Assembly (NCBI RefSeq): GCF_003034965.1
Contig: NZ_PZKE01000003.1
Span: forward strand, 62,001 to 126,000
DNA from: Fuscovulum blasticum DSM 2131
Lineage (GTDB): Bacteria; Pseudomonadota; Alphaproteobacteria; Rhodobacterales; Rhodobacteraceae
Direction: 5' to 3'
DNA length: 64,000 nt
A program made the translations under genes and the position numbers. Shown here piece after piece: positions 53,357 to 62,323 of this stretch. A model generated the notes under the pieces. It saw only the letters and a program-made list of their open reading frames with translations, was not told the DNA's origin and did not search any database. How positions within the stretch are numbered: the stretch's first letter is position 1; the number at the start of each line of letters is the position of its first letter.

Positions 53357-54540
53357 GCCGCGTGTCCTTGCAGGCGGGCGGCATGGGCCGCGATGCGCCG
53401 GATCGCCTCGGCCACGCGGGCGTCGTCCTGCGTCAGCGAAATGCGCAGCCAGCCGCCCAGGCTGCTGCCGAAACTTTCGCCCGGCATGGCGGCGACCGAC
53501 TGTTCTTCCAGCAGGCTGCGGGCGAAGGCTTCGCCCGACAGGCCGGTGGCCCGCACATCCAGCAGCGTGAACATGCCGGCCTCGGGGCGATGCACCCGCA
53601 GCCCGGCCACACCATCCAGCCCTTTAAAGAACATCGCGGCGCGGCGGGCAAAGCGTTCCGTCATGCCGGCCGCAACCGGAGAAGGTTCGGATACTGCAAG
53701 CGCCGTCATGTCTGCGATGAAGGGTTGCGCCCCGAAAAGCATGGTTTCTGAAAGCGGCAACATGCGCGAAATGAACTCGGACGGCCCGATGACCCAGCCC
53801 GAACGGAAGCCGGGCGCCGCGTGCGACTTGGAGATCGAGGCGGCGATCACCGTGCGTTCGGCCAGGTCCGGCAGATCCAGCGGCGAGGTGAAGGCGACCC
53901 CGGGGAAGACCAGATCCTCATAAACCTCATCGGACAGGATCCAGAGATCATGCTTGCGGGCCACCTCGCCCAAGGCGGCAATCTCTTCGCGGCGCAGCAC
54001 CGCGCCGGTGGGGTTGTGCGGCGTGTTCAGGAACAGCACGCGGGTGCGCGGGGTGATCCGCGCCTCGACATCGGCGGCCTGCATTCGGAAGCCGTGTTCG
54101 GGCCGCAGCGGCACGGGCACCATGGTCGCGCCGGTCTGTGCGATCAGCCCTTCATAGGTGGCATAAAGCGGATCGCCCAACAGCACCTCGTCCCCGGTTT
54201 CGACCAGCGTCCGCAGGATGCCGTAAAGCGCCGTCTGCGTGCCGGTGATGCAGATCACCTGATCGGTGCCGATCGGCCGGCCCCGGCGGGCCGCATAGCG
54301 GCGGGCGATGGCGGCCACCGTCTCGGGTTCGCCCCGGCCGTTGGAATAGCCGGTCCGCCCGGCCTGCATCGCCCGGGTTGCCGCCTGGATCAGGCTGTCG
54401 GGCGTGGGCACGTCGGGTTCGCCGATTGTGAATTCCAGAATGTCCCGGCCCGCCGCAGCCAGCGCGCGGGCGCGGAAATGCAGATCCCATTTGGCCGAGC
54501 CAAGGTGTTTCAGCCGTTCGGTCACGCTGGCGTATTTCAT
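53353..54540 (-). CDS. PLP aminotransferase, AruH-like (arginine:pyruvate transaminase type)
   Basis: A fold type I aminotransferase, 395 residues. 'MKYASVTERLKHLGSAKWDLHFRA' and 'EILEFTIGEPDVPTP'-type opening, 'TGTQTALYGILRTLVETGDEVLLGDPLYATYE', 'NTPHNPTGAVLRREE' and the PLP Lys region 'AASISKSHAAPGFRSGWVIG' are visible. From memory, the order and spacing of these motifs closely follow Pseudomonas AruH. It would transfer the amino group of arginine (or another amino acid) to pyruvate. It overlaps both tetR and the decarboxylase gene by 4 bp. Confidence 0.78.
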   Translation of the reverse strand: MKYASVTERLKHLGSAKWDLHFRARALAAAGRDILEFTIGEPDVPTPDSLIQAATRAMQAGRTGYSNGRGEPETVAAIARRYAARRGRPIGTDQVICITGTQTALYGILRTLVETGDEVLLGDPLYATYEGLIAQTGATMVPVPLRPEHGFRMQAADVEARITPRTRVLFLNTPHNPTGAVLRREEIAALGEVARKHDLWILSDEVYEDLVFPGVAFTSPLDLPDLAERTVIAASISKSHAAPGFRSGWVIGPSEFISRMLPLSETMLFGAQPFIADMTALAVSEPSPVAAGMTERFARRAAMFFKGLDGVAGLRVHRPEAGMFTLLDVRATGLSGEAFARSLLEEQSVAAMPGESFGSSLGGWLRISLTQDDARVAEAIRRIAAHAARLQGHAA

Positions 54541-55211
54541 GCTTGGGCCTTTCCGGGTGTCGTGTGCAGTTCGGGAATGAAGGTGGTGTGGCGGGTCAGG
54601 TCGGCGCCAAGGATGGCGCTGATCGAGCGCAGGCCGATGCGGACCAGTTCGCCGGGCTCAAATCCGCGCGGCAGGACCGAGCCTTCCAGCCACAGCCCGT
54701 CCAGCACGGCATTGCAGGCGATGGCCTCTTGCCGCAGTTGCGCCGTGGTCACGTCTGGCCGGTCCAGATCGGCGATCAGCGCCTGCAACTGATCGCGGTA
54801 GCGCAGGTAGCTGCGTTCATGCTGGGCCAGCAGGGCCGCATCCTGCTGGACCTGGTGCAGATAGCCCGCCCAAAGGCCAACCGCGCGGGCGTCCACCACC
54901 GGCGGGCGCAGCGAGGCGGCAACAAAGGCCGCAAGCCGTTCGCCGGGATCGGCGCCCACGCCGGCCAGCGCATCGGCGCCCTTGTCGGTCATCCCGTCGA
55001 CCAGCGCGGTATAGGCGGCGCGGGTCAGTTCGTCCTTGGACCCGAAGTAGTGCCGGATCAGCCCCGGGGTCACCCCGGCCCGCGCCGCAATGGCGCGCAC
55101 GGTTGCCGCCTGCGGCCCACCCTCGGCCACCAGTGCCTGCGTGGCGGCGATCAGCGCCTCGCGGCGGTTCTCTTCGGTGTCGCGAATGAAGCTGCGGCGT
55201 TCTGGTTGCAT
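54537..55211 (-). CDS. TetR-family (BetI-like) transcriptional repressor
   Basis: Probable autoregulator of the three-gene operon it heads, 224 residues. The N-terminal helix-turn-helix is about residues 15-65 ('ALIAATQALVAEGG', 'IAARAGVTPGLIRHYFGSKDEL'). The C-terminal ligand-binding half resembles BetI ('CNAVLDGLWLEG'). A 20-bp inverted repeat lies 17 bp before the start, and a TATAAC -10-like hexamer lies within it, so binding would block transcription. There is no clear Shine-Dalgarno sequence. The inducer is presumably the amino acid substrate of the enzymes. Confidence 0.88.
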   Translation of the reverse strand: MQPERRSFIRDTEENRREALIAATQALVAEGGPQAATVRAIAARAGVTPGLIRHYFGSKDELTRAAYTALVDGMTDKGADALAGVGADPGERLAAFVAASLRPPVVDARAVGLWAGYLHQVQQDAALLAQHERSYLRYRDQLQALIADLDRPDVTTAQLRQEAIACNAVLDGLWLEGSVLPRGFEPGELVRIGLRSISAILGADLTRHTTFIPELHTTPGKAQA

Positions 55212-55227
55212 GGGTAATCGGACCGGG

Positions 55228-55247
55228 GCAGATTGTTATACATCTGC
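55228..55247. promoter_or_regulatory. Candidate TetR operator
   Basis: GCAGAT (55228-55233) and ATCTGC (55242-55247) form a perfect inverted repeat with an 8-bp centre. This is the size and geometry of TetR-family operators, placed directly upstream of the tetR start. A TATAAC hexamer on the minus strand (55235-55240) falls inside it. Confidence 0.55.
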
Positions 55248-55304
55248 ATAATCTCCGGTCGGGGCGGCCTATGCAAGCCTGTTTGCGGCATGTCGCCGGT
55301 CTTT

Positions 55305-56207
55305 TCAGGTGCCCGGCTGGCCGTCGCGCGCCGCAACATCCTTGTGGATGATGACATCGGTCTGCGGATAGGTGGTCAGGATCGCGCGCCGCAGGCTGGC
55401 GCCAATCGCATGGGCCTCCCGCAGGGTCTGCTCGCCGTCCAGCTCGATATGAAGGTGAACAAACACCCGGCTGCCTGCGGTGCGGGTCTTCAGATCATGA
55501 TAGCCATGAACGCCCGGCCAGCCCTTGGCGATGGCGGCGATGCCGGCAATCAGGGCGGGGTCGGCGCGTCGGTCCATCAGCGCATCCCAGGCGCCGCTGC
55601 CGATCCTGATCGCGCCCAGGATCATGAAGCCTGCCGCCGCCAGCGCGATCACCGCATCCACCTGCGGCAGCGCGAACCGGGACGAGGCGATCAGCGCCAC
55701 GATGGCGCCGATGTTCGGCAGCAGGTCGCCAATGTAATGCAGCCGGTCTGCCGCCACCACACGGCTGCCGGTGCGCCGCGCCACCCGGCCCTGCCACCAG
55801 ACCAGCGCCAGCGTCAGCACGACGGAAACCGTCATGGCGATGATGCCGCGCCCTTCGGCCTGAAGCTGGGTCGCCTCTCCGGCCAGCAGGCGCAGCACGG
55901 CCGAAACGGCAATGATCACCGCCGATACCAGGATGAACACCGATTGCCCCAGCGCCGCCAGATCCTCGGCCGAGGTGTGGCCGAAGGCGTGGTCTTCGTC
56001 CGCCGGGCGCGCGGCGTACAGAATCGCGGCCGCCGCGGCCAGCGACATCACCAGATCCAGCGCGCTGTCGGCCAGCGAGGCGGCCACCGACAGCGCGCCC
56101 GTTTCCGAAAGCGCCCACAGCTTCAGCGCCACCAGCACGCCGGCGACGCTGACCGAGGCAAGCCCGGCGGAAAGGGTAAGGCGTGAGTCGTGGTTCGGGA
56201 GTGTCAT
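55305..56207 (-). CDS. Cation diffusion facilitator family transporter (FieF/YiiP-like)
   Basis: Proton-driven efflux of a divalent metal such as zinc, iron or manganese, 300 residues. Six membrane spans precede a cytosolic C-terminal domain (about 210-295). The transport site is complete: D47-x3-D51 in TM2 ('LADSALDL') and H-x3-D in TM5 ('LHYIGDLL'). The first half also has 'HAFGHTSAEDLAALGQS', the conserved loop after TM2. The C-terminal 'HLHIELDGEQTLREAHAIG' supplies the dimer-domain metal ligands. It is a single gene transcribed toward tetR. Confidence 0.92.
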   Translation of the reverse strand: MTLPNHDSRLTLSAGLASVSVAGVLVALKLWALSETGALSVAASLADSALDLVMSLAAAAAILYAARPADEDHAFGHTSAEDLAALGQSVFILVSAVIIAVSAVLRLLAGEATQLQAEGRGIIAMTVSVVLTLALVWWQGRVARRTGSRVVAADRLHYIGDLLPNIGAIVALIASSRFALPQVDAVIALAAAGFMILGAIRIGSGAWDALMDRRADPALIAGIAAIAKGWPGVHGYHDLKTRTAGSRVFVHLHIELDGEQTLREAHAIGASLRRAILTTYPQTDVIIHKDVAARDGQPGT

Positions 56208-56250
56208 GCGCCACCCCTAACCGGCAGAGGCGCGCCGTGCAATTAGGGGT

Positions 56251-56832
56251 TTATTCGATGATCTCGCCGGGCAGCACACCCCAAAGCGCGGTCTTTTCGA
56301 CCCAGCCTTTTTGCCCGTCGGCGGAAATCCGGCACCAGTCGGGCTGACATTCGATGACCTTGGCGATCACGCCCATCTCGGCCTGCGCCTCGACCGGGGC
56401 GCGGAGGTCGGGCTTGCTGCGCAACTCGGCCATGTCCAGCGTGATCAGCACGGTGCGCACACCTGACAGCAGGGCATAATGCACCCATCCGCCGGCGCCG
56501 TCCTGATCTTCGACCCGGCGCCAGTGTTCGAATTCGGCGGTGATCATCAAGGGCATCCCGGGCCGGGTGAACACCCAGTCGATCCGGTGCGTCAGCCCCG
56601 GGCCCCGGCGGGCGTTGCCCTCATCGCCCTTGAGGCTGACAAAGCGCGGCAGGGGAAGGTTTGTCACGCAGCCGAAGCCCGGTTTGCAGTCCTTTCCCGT
56701 CTTGGCCCCAGCGGCATCTTCCGACGGCATCGCCGCATCGGTTTCAACCCCGGCGGTCTCTTGCGCCGCAAGGGGCAGCGCCACCGCGCCGAACATCAGG
56801 AAAACCAGGAACGCCAATCGCCCACGAAACAT
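56251..56832 (-). CDS. Exported protein with two bacterial SH3 domains
   Basis: A 193-residue protein with a Sec signal peptide, 'MFRGRLAFLVFLMFGAVALPLAA', then an acidic Ala-rich linker with two Cys (CKPGFGC). SH3 domain 1 (about 60-130) contains 'NARRGPGLTHRIDWVFTRPGMPLMITAEFEHWRRV', and SH3 domain 2 (about 133-185) contains 'LRSKPDLRAPVEAQAEMGVIAKVIECQPDWCRI'. Such proteins are common in Rhodobacterales and likely bind the cell wall; no enzymatic domain is present. The open frame continues far upstream, but that is the antisense of the dehydrogenase gene. It is divergent from that gene. Confidence 0.85.
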   Translation of the reverse strand: MFRGRLAFLVFLMFGAVALPLAAQETAGVETDAAMPSEDAAGAKTGKDCKPGFGCVTNLPLPRFVSLKGDEGNARRGPGLTHRIDWVFTRPGMPLMITAEFEHWRRVEDQDGAGGWVHYALLSGVRTVLITLDMAELRSKPDLRAPVEAQAEMGVIAKVIECQPDWCRISADGQKGWVEKTALWGVLPGEIIE

Positions 56833-56970
56833 GTCACTTGCCCGTCTTCGCCGCCCGGCCGGGAATTCGCAGCCGCGGCGATGTTGCCTCGTCTCGGGGC
56901 TTGTGATCCGCCCCGCTTCGCCCCACTCTGCCCCAGCAAGACGCCCAAGGGAAGTGTTGAGGGAGAGACC

Positions 56971-57957
56971 ATGCCTACGCCGCGACTGAGTGTTGTTGTC
57001 ACGCGACGCCTTCCCGAGGCCGTCGAGACGCGGATGAAAGAGCTGTTCGATGTCGAATTGCGCGATCCCGATACCGCGATGAGCCGTGACGAACTGGCCG
57101 CCGCCATGCGGCGAGCCGATGTTCTGGTGCCGACCATCACCGATACGATCGACGCGGGCCTGATCGCGCAGGCGGGCGACAAGCTGAAACTGATCGCCAA
57201 CTATGGCGCGGGGTTCGATCACATCGACGTGGCGACCGCCCGGCAGCGCGGGATTCTGGTGTCGAACACGCCCGGCGTGGTGACCGAGGATACCGCCGAC
57301 ATGGTGATGGCGCTGATCCTGGGGGTGACGCGGCGTATTCCCGAAGGTCTGGCCAAGATGCAGTCGGGCGAATGGGAAGGCTGGTCGCCCATGGCCAACC
57401 TGGGCGGGCGGCTGGCGGGGCGCCGGCTGGGAATTCTGGGCATGGGGCGCATCGGCACGGCGGTGGCGCGGCGGGCGCGGGTGTTCGGGTGTCAGGTGCA
57501 TTACCACAACCGCCGCCGTCTGCGCCCCGAGGCGGAGGCCGAGGTTGAGGCGACCTGGTGGGAAAGCCTGGACCAGATGATCGCGCGGATGGACATCCTG
57601 TCGATCAACTGCCCGCACACGCCGTCCACCTTCCATCTGATCAACGCGCGCCGGCTCAAGCTGATGAAGCCGTCGGCGGTGATCGTGAACACCTCGCGCG
57701 GCGAGGTGGTGGATGAAAATGCCCTGACCCGCGCGCTGCGCGCGAACGAGATCGCCGGGGCCGGTCTGGATGTCTATGAGCGCGGCGCCGACATCAACCC
57801 GCGTCTGCGCGAACTGCCGAATGTCGTGCTGCTGCCCCATATGGGCAGCGCCACGCTGGAAGGCCGGATCGAGATGGGCGAGAAAGTCATCATCAATATC
57901 AAGACCTTCGCCGATGGCCACCGCCCGCCGGATCAGGTGGTGCCGGGGATGCTCTGA
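56971..57957 (+). CDS. D-2-hydroxyacid dehydrogenase (glyoxylate reductase-like)
   Basis: Reduces a 2-keto acid such as glyoxylate or hydroxypyruvate with NAD(P)H. It has 328 residues from MPTPRLSVVVTRRLP, with GAGGGAGAG before the ATG. The dinucleotide motif is 'LGILGMGRIGTAVARRA'. Catalytic residues are Arg in 'VIVNTSRGEVVDENAL', Glu in the following helix, and His in 'VVLLPHMGSATLEGR'. The gene overlaps the converging EEP gene by 25 bp at its 3' end. Confidence 0.92.
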   Translation: MPTPRLSVVVTRRLPEAVETRMKELFDVELRDPDTAMSRDELAAAMRRADVLVPTITDTIDAGLIAQAGDKLKLIANYGAGFDHIDVATARQRGILVSNTPGVVTEDTADMVMALILGVTRRIPEGLAKMQSGEWEGWSPMANLGGRLAGRRLGILGMGRIGTAVARRARVFGCQVHYHNRRRLRPEAEAEVEATWWESLDQMIARMDILSINCPHTPSTFHLINARRLKLMKPSAVIVNTSRGEVVDENALTRALRANEIAGAGLDVYERGADINPRLRELPNVVLLPHMGSATLEGRIEMGEKVIINIKTFADGHRPPDQVVPGML

Positions 57958-58673
57958 GCCCAGGGCAGCAAGGTCAGATCGGCCACCAGCGGCAGGTGGT
58001 CCGAGGCGCGGCGCGTCAGGGCGGTGTGCAGGGCGGTTGTCGATTGCGCCTGAAAGCCGGGGCTGATGGCGATGCGGTCCAGCGCGAAGAGCGGGTGGCG
58101 GCTGTGCCAGGTTGGCCCGCCCGACAGGATGTGGAACCGCGGCGACAGCCGGCCCAGACCCACCCGCAGCGATCTTTCGTTGAAATCCCCGGCGATCAGC
58201 GTGGGCATGTCCATGGCAGGCGGGATCAGATCGTTCAGCGCGCTGAGCTGCAACCGACGGCTGGCACGCAGCAGACCCAGGTGCACGCCGAGTATGCGAA
58301 AGGTATGACTGTTCGTGGCCACCACCGCCTCGATCATGCCGCGCGGTTCCAGACCGGGCAGGTCATGCAGGGCGGTGCGGACCAGATCGAGACCCGGCCG
58401 CAGCAGCAGGGCATTGCCGTGCCAGCCCAGACTTTCGCGGCCATGGTCGAAGCGCACCGCGCGCAGGCCGGTGACTTCGGCCAGTCGGTCGGCCGCCAGC
58501 ACCGGCGGGCGGGGGGGAAGGCGGAAGTCGGCCTCTTGCAGCAGCATGACATCGGCGCCGATTCCGGCGATTACCCGCATCACCCGCTCGGGGTCGCGGC
58601 GGCGGTCGGTGCCAAGGGCCTTGCGGATGTTCCAGGTGGCGATGCGCAGCGGCGCGGGATCGGTGTCGGTCAC
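57933..58673 (-). CDS. Endonuclease/exonuclease/phosphatase (EEP) family protein
   Basis: A 246-residue DNase I-like fold protein with a Mg-dependent phosphodiesterase or phosphatase site. 'IATWNIRKALG' gives the first Asn ligand, 'DVMLLQEADF' the catalytic Glu, 'IAGDFNERS' the D-x-N pair, and the C-terminal 'RASDHLPLVADL' the SDH motif. All four are present. The start is GTG, overlapping the phospholipase D-type gene by 4 bp (GTGA). The pairing of an EEP protein with a PLD synthase is common in proteobacteria and suggests a lipid-linked role. Confidence 0.87.
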   Translation of the reverse strand: MTDTDPAPLRIATWNIRKALGTDRRRDPERVMRVIAGIGADVMLLQEADFRLPPRPPVLAADRLAEVTGLRAVRFDHGRESLGWHGNALLLRPGLDLVRTALHDLPGLEPRGMIEAVVATNSHTFRILGVHLGLLRASRRLQLSALNDLIPPAMDMPTLIAGDFNERSLRVGLGRLSPRFHILSGGPTWHSRHPLFALDRIAISPGFQAQSTTALHTALTRRASDHLPLVADLTLLPWAQSIPGTT

Positions 58674-60028
58674 AGGATCGGGGCCCCCAGACGGAAGATG
58701 CCCTCGACCAGACGCCGCGACCGGGTGGCGGGGCGCAGGCCTTCGGCGCAATCGGGGGCCAGGCCAAGGAACCAGCCTTCCAGCGCGGCCACGGTTTCGG
58801 CGTCATAGATCATCAGCGCGGTTTCAAAGTTCAGCAGCATCGAGCGCACGTCGAAATTGGCGGACCCCACCCAGCCATAGCCGTCAATCAGCCCGGCTTT
58901 GGCGTGCATCATGCCGGGCAGGTAACGCTGGATGCGCACCCCGGCGGCGGCGGCTTCGCGCAGATAGGCGCCGCGGGCCAGATCGGCGGTTGGCTGGTTC
59001 GATTTGTCGGGCAGGCACAGCCGCACATCGCGCCCGGCCCGGGCCGCGGTGGCCAGCGCCAGCGCAAGGGGTTCGGTCGGCACGAAATAGGGTGTCGCCA
59101 GCCAGACCCGGCGGTCGGCGCGCTGAATGGCGGCGACCAGCCCGTCATGCAGCACATCATGCGCCTCGTCCGGCCCGGCGGGCACCAGTTGCACCCGCGA
59201 CGCGCCGGCCAGGGCGCATGGGGCCGGCAGCGGAACGGCTTGCCCGCCGGCAACGTGCCAGTCCGAGGCGAAAACCTCGGCATAGGCCAGCACAGCGGGG
59301 CCGGTCAGGGTGAAGCTGAGATCGGTCCAGCGGCCCGGGGGCGAGGCCAGATAGTCATCGCCCACATTGCGGCCACCGGCCCAGACCGAGGTGCCGTCGG
59401 CGATCACCAGCTTGCGGTGATTGCGCAGGTTCAGGTTGCCGGCCTTGCGCAGTTGCAGGATCGGCAGCAAGAGCCGCACTTCGCCCCCGGCTTCGACCAG
59501 CCGGTGCAGCGCCGCGCGAGGGCGGCACAGCGATCCCAGCCGGTCCACCCCCAGCCGGACCTTGACCCCGGCCCGCGCCCGTTCTGTCAGGTGTTCGACG
59601 AAGCGGCGGCCGCTGTCATCATCGGCCACGATGTAAAGCAGGGCGTCGATCCGGGCTGAGGCGTTGCCGACCAGCGTTTCCAGTGCCACGCGGGCCGCTT
59701 CGGGCGTGGCGTGCAGGTCAAGGCGGTTGCCCGACTGGGCCGGCGCAGCGCCCAGCCGGTGAAACAGCGTTGCCATGCCGGCCGGATCGCCGGGGTCCGC
59801 TGAAGCGGGGGCGTCGGCGGACATGCGCAGCGGCGTCTTGCCCCGGCGTTCCTTGCGGAACCCCAGCAGAAGGAACAGCGGCACCGCCACATAGGGCAGG
59901 GCGATGATGAACAGAATCCAGGCGGCCGCCGACTGGGGCGACCGCCGCGCCTGCAGGGCCAGAATCATCGACAGCGCCACAAGGAAGACGCCCAGGACGA
60001 CGGCAAGATGTTCCAGCACAAGGATCAT
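58670..60028 (-). CDS. Phospholipase D-type cardiolipin synthase
   Basis: Probable phosphatidyl transferase making cardiolipin, at the inner membrane. The 452-residue protein starts with two membrane spans ('HLAVVLGVFLVALSMILAL' and 'AAAWILFIIALPYVAVPLFLLLG', about 8-58). It then has two PLD domains with complete HKD motifs: 'NHRKLVIADG' and 'MHAKAGLIDGYGWVGSANFD'. That architecture is typical of Cls enzymes. The conserved linker 'TPYFVPTEPLALAL' also matches. It is cotranscribed with the EEP gene. Confidence 0.9.
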   Translation of the reverse strand: MILVLEHLAVVLGVFLVALSMILALQARRSPQSAAAWILFIIALPYVAVPLFLLLGFRKERRGKTPLRMSADAPASADPGDPAGMATLFHRLGAAPAQSGNRLDLHATPEAARVALETLVGNASARIDALLYIVADDDSGRRFVEHLTERARAGVKVRLGVDRLGSLCRPRAALHRLVEAGGEVRLLLPILQLRKAGNLNLRNHRKLVIADGTSVWAGGRNVGDDYLASPPGRWTDLSFTLTGPAVLAYAEVFASDWHVAGGQAVPLPAPCALAGASRVQLVPAGPDEAHDVLHDGLVAAIQRADRRVWLATPYFVPTEPLALALATAARAGRDVRLCLPDKSNQPTADLARGAYLREAAAAGVRIQRYLPGMMHAKAGLIDGYGWVGSANFDVRSMLLNFETALMIYDAETVAALEGWFLGLAPDCAEGLRPATRSRRLVEGIFRLGAPIL

Positions 60029-60176
60029 GCGGCCATGCTAGCCGCGCTTTCGCCCCGCCGCCAAGCCCGGCTCTGCGCAGAGGGGCGCTTTTCCCGAAGC
60101 GAACCTCGGGTTCATCTTGAAGAGACCAGCGTCATTCCTTACCAGTCTGCACAAAAGATATGGGAACCGGGACATC

Positions 60177-60923
60177 ATGGAAATCTTCACCTACGATGGC
60201 TTTCTTATCCTGCTTCAGGTCATCGGGATCGACCTGGTGCTGGCGGGCGACAATGCCATCGTGATCGGGCTGGCTGCGGCCGGCCTGCCGAAAGAACAGC
60301 GCGGCAAGGCCATTCTGGTTGGCATCATTGCCGCAACGATCATGCGCATCGGATTTGCGCTGATCACCACGCAGCTTCTGGCGATCATCGGCCTTCTGCT
60401 GGTGGGCGGCCTTCTGCTGCTGTGGGTCTGCTGGAAGATGTGGCGCGAGCTGCGCGAAGGCGGCCACGAGGCGCAGCAGGATGCAACCGAGGCGCTGGCC
60501 GACGAAGACCTGAACAAGGACGGAAGCATCGCCGGGGGCGCACCGCGCAAGACCTTTGCGCAGGCGGCGACGCAGATCGTGATCGCCGACGTGTCGATGT
60601 CACTGGACAACGTTCTGGCGGTGGCTGGTGCGGCACATGCACATCCGACGGTGCTGATCATCGGTCTGGCCCTGTCGGTGGCCCTGATGGGCTTTGCCGC
60701 AACCTTCATCGCGCGGCTGTTGAACAAGCACCGCTGGATCGCCTTCATCGGCCTTGCGATCATTCTCTATGTCGCGCTGAAGATGATGTATGACGGCGCG
60801 CTGGAAATCATCCATGGCCGCAAGGAACCGCCTGCGGTCGAGCAGATCGAGGCGGCCCCGGCCACGGGGGCGCCTGCGGGCACCACCACCGCGCCTGCGC
60901 CTGCGGCGACCTCATCGCCCTGA
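60177..60923 (+). CDS. TerC-family membrane protein
   Basis: An integral membrane protein of 248 residues linked to metal (Mn2+) or tellurite handling. The conserved 'IDLVLAGDNAIVIGLAAAGLP' (TM1) and 'VSMSLDNVLAVAGAA' carry the two D-N motifs of the transport site. About seven spans are followed by a Pro/Ala/Thr-rich C-terminal tail of 35 residues. Start choice: MEIFTYDGF at 60177 begins the conserved region, although the frame is open to 60117 with a TTG. No yybP-ykoY-type leader was recognised in the 148-bp spacer upstream. Confidence 0.9.
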   Translation: MEIFTYDGFLILLQVIGIDLVLAGDNAIVIGLAAAGLPKEQRGKAILVGIIAATIMRIGFALITTQLLAIIGLLLVGGLLLLWVCWKMWRELREGGHEAQQDATEALADEDLNKDGSIAGGAPRKTFAQAATQIVIADVSMSLDNVLAVAGAAHAHPTVLIIGLALSVALMGFAATFIARLLNKHRWIAFIGLAIILYVALKMMYDGALEIIHGRKEPPAVEQIEAAPATGAPAGTTTAPAPAATSSP

Positions 60924-60950
60924 GGGGCGCGACAGACCGCACGGAATCAG

Positions 60951-60988
60951 GAACCCGCCCCTCTGGCCCGAGGGGCGGGTTCTTTCGT
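60951..60988 (+). terminator. Intrinsic terminator after terC
   Basis: GAACCCGCCCCT (60951-60962) pairs with AGGGGCGGGTTC (60971-60982), 12 bp around an 8-nt loop, then TTTCGTT. It lies between two converging genes and could act for both. Confidence 0.8.
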
Positions 60989-60996
60989 TCCGGGGT

Positions 60997-62238
60997 TCAG
61001 AACCGGGCGGGGCTGACCGAGGCCAGCCGTGGATCAGCCCCCCGGCCAAGGATCAGGTCAGCCACCAGCCGGGCGGTGACGGGGGCCAGCGTGACACCCA
61101 GATGACCGTGGCCGAAGGCATGAACCACCTCGGCCCCGCCGGCAGAGGGGCCGATCACCGGCAGGCTGTCGGGCAGGCTGGGGCGGAACCCCATCCAGTC
61201 GCGGTCGGGCGTGGCGGGCAGGTCGGGGAAGATGGAACGCGCGCCTTCCACCAGTTTCGCGATGCGGTGGGGGGATGGCGGCAGCTTCAGCCCGCCCAGT
61301 TCCACGGTGCCCACGGCGCGCAGGCGGCCCTCCATCGGGCAGAGGTAGAAACCGCGCGCAGTGGGGCAGCAGGGGCGGTTCAGCCGCGGCGCGGGCATGT
61401 CCCATTCGACGTGATAGCCGCGCTCGGTATCCAGCGGAACCCGGTCGCCGGCCATGGCGGCCAGCGGGCGCGAATGGGCCCCGGCGGCCACCACCACGCG
61501 GCGGGCGTGCAGGTGCAGGCCAGGGCCGGTCAGTGTGATGCCGTCGGGCCGCCGGGCCATGGCCGCCACCGGGGCGCGGATGTGATCGGCCCGGGCGGTG
61601 ACATGGGAGGCAAGGGCGCGCATCATCCGGCCGGGGTCGTTCAGGAGGATCGCCTGCGGGAAATAGGCGGCCCCCGCCATGGGCGGAAGCGCGGGTTCCA
61701 GCCGGGCCAGATCGTCGCCGGACACCAGATCGACCGTCACCCCAAGTGCACGGCGGGCGGCCATGTCGGCCTCGGCCGCCTGCCGCTGGGGGGCGGTCTG
61801 GTACAGGTACAGCGCGCCGCGCTTTTGCAGGATGTCGCCGGCGCCGATCCGGTCGGACAGATCCAGCCACAGGGGGCCTGCGCCCTGCAACAGCGCGGCG
61901 ATGGCGGCGGCGTTGCGGCGGGCGGGGCCGGGCAGGGACTGGAAGGCGAAGCGCAAGAGCCAGGGCATCAGCGCGGGCAGCGCCTCGCGCCGAAGCGCCA
62001 GCGGCGAGTCGCGGTCGAACAGCAGTGCGGGCAGGCCGCGCAGCACATCGGGTGTGCCGACCGGGTTCACCGCGTAATCGGCGATGGTGCCGGCATTGCC
62101 GTAGGACGTGCCCATTCCCGGCTCGCCCGGATCGACCAGCGTCACCTCGCGGCCTTCGGCCAGCAGCCGTTCGGCAATGGCCAGACCCACGACGCCGGCG
62201 CCGAGGATCGCGATATCGGTGGTCAGGTGGTGGGTCAT
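60997..62238 (-). CDS. FAD-dependent amino-acid oxidoreductase (D-amino acid dehydrogenase-like)
   Basis: A DAO-family flavoprotein of 413 residues that probably oxidises an amino acid or amine. The N-terminal FAD motif 'IAILGAGVVGLAIAERLLAEGREVTLVD' is clear. 'GTSYGNAGTIADYAVNPVGTPDVLR' matches DadA-type proteins, and the C-terminal 'DWMGFRPSLPDSLPVIGPSAG' plus 'FGHGHLGVTLAPVTARLVADLI' completes the fold. It is related to DadA but clearly not identical. No alanine racemase (dadX) is adjacent. GTG at 62262 is an alternative start, and the ribosome site is weak for both. Confidence 0.88.
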   Translation of the reverse strand: MTHHLTTDIAILGAGVVGLAIAERLLAEGREVTLVDPGEPGMGTSYGNAGTIADYAVNPVGTPDVLRGLPALLFDRDSPLALRREALPALMPWLLRFAFQSLPGPARRNAAAIAALLQGAGPLWLDLSDRIGAGDILQKRGALYLYQTAPQRQAAEADMAARRALGVTVDLVSGDDLARLEPALPPMAGAAYFPQAILLNDPGRMMRALASHVTARADHIRAPVAAMARRPDGITLTGPGLHLHARRVVVAAGAHSRPLAAMAGDRVPLDTERGYHVEWDMPAPRLNRPCCPTARGFYLCPMEGRLRAVGTVELGGLKLPPSPHRIAKLVEGARSIFPDLPATPDRDWMGFRPSLPDSLPVIGPSAGGAEVVHAFGHGHLGVTLAPVTARLVADLILGRGADPRLASVSPARF

Positions 62239-62323
62239 GGTGCTGCGGGCGGACCTGCGCACCCCGCGTCTCCCACCGCGCCTTGGGCGACGGGAAGCGG
62301 GGCGCGCAGGACGCGCGGCCCTG

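Noticed and set aside
60029-60176. yybP-ykoY (Mn2+) riboswitch upstream of terC
   Set aside because: The expected conserved loops were not recognisable; only short GC palindromes are present.
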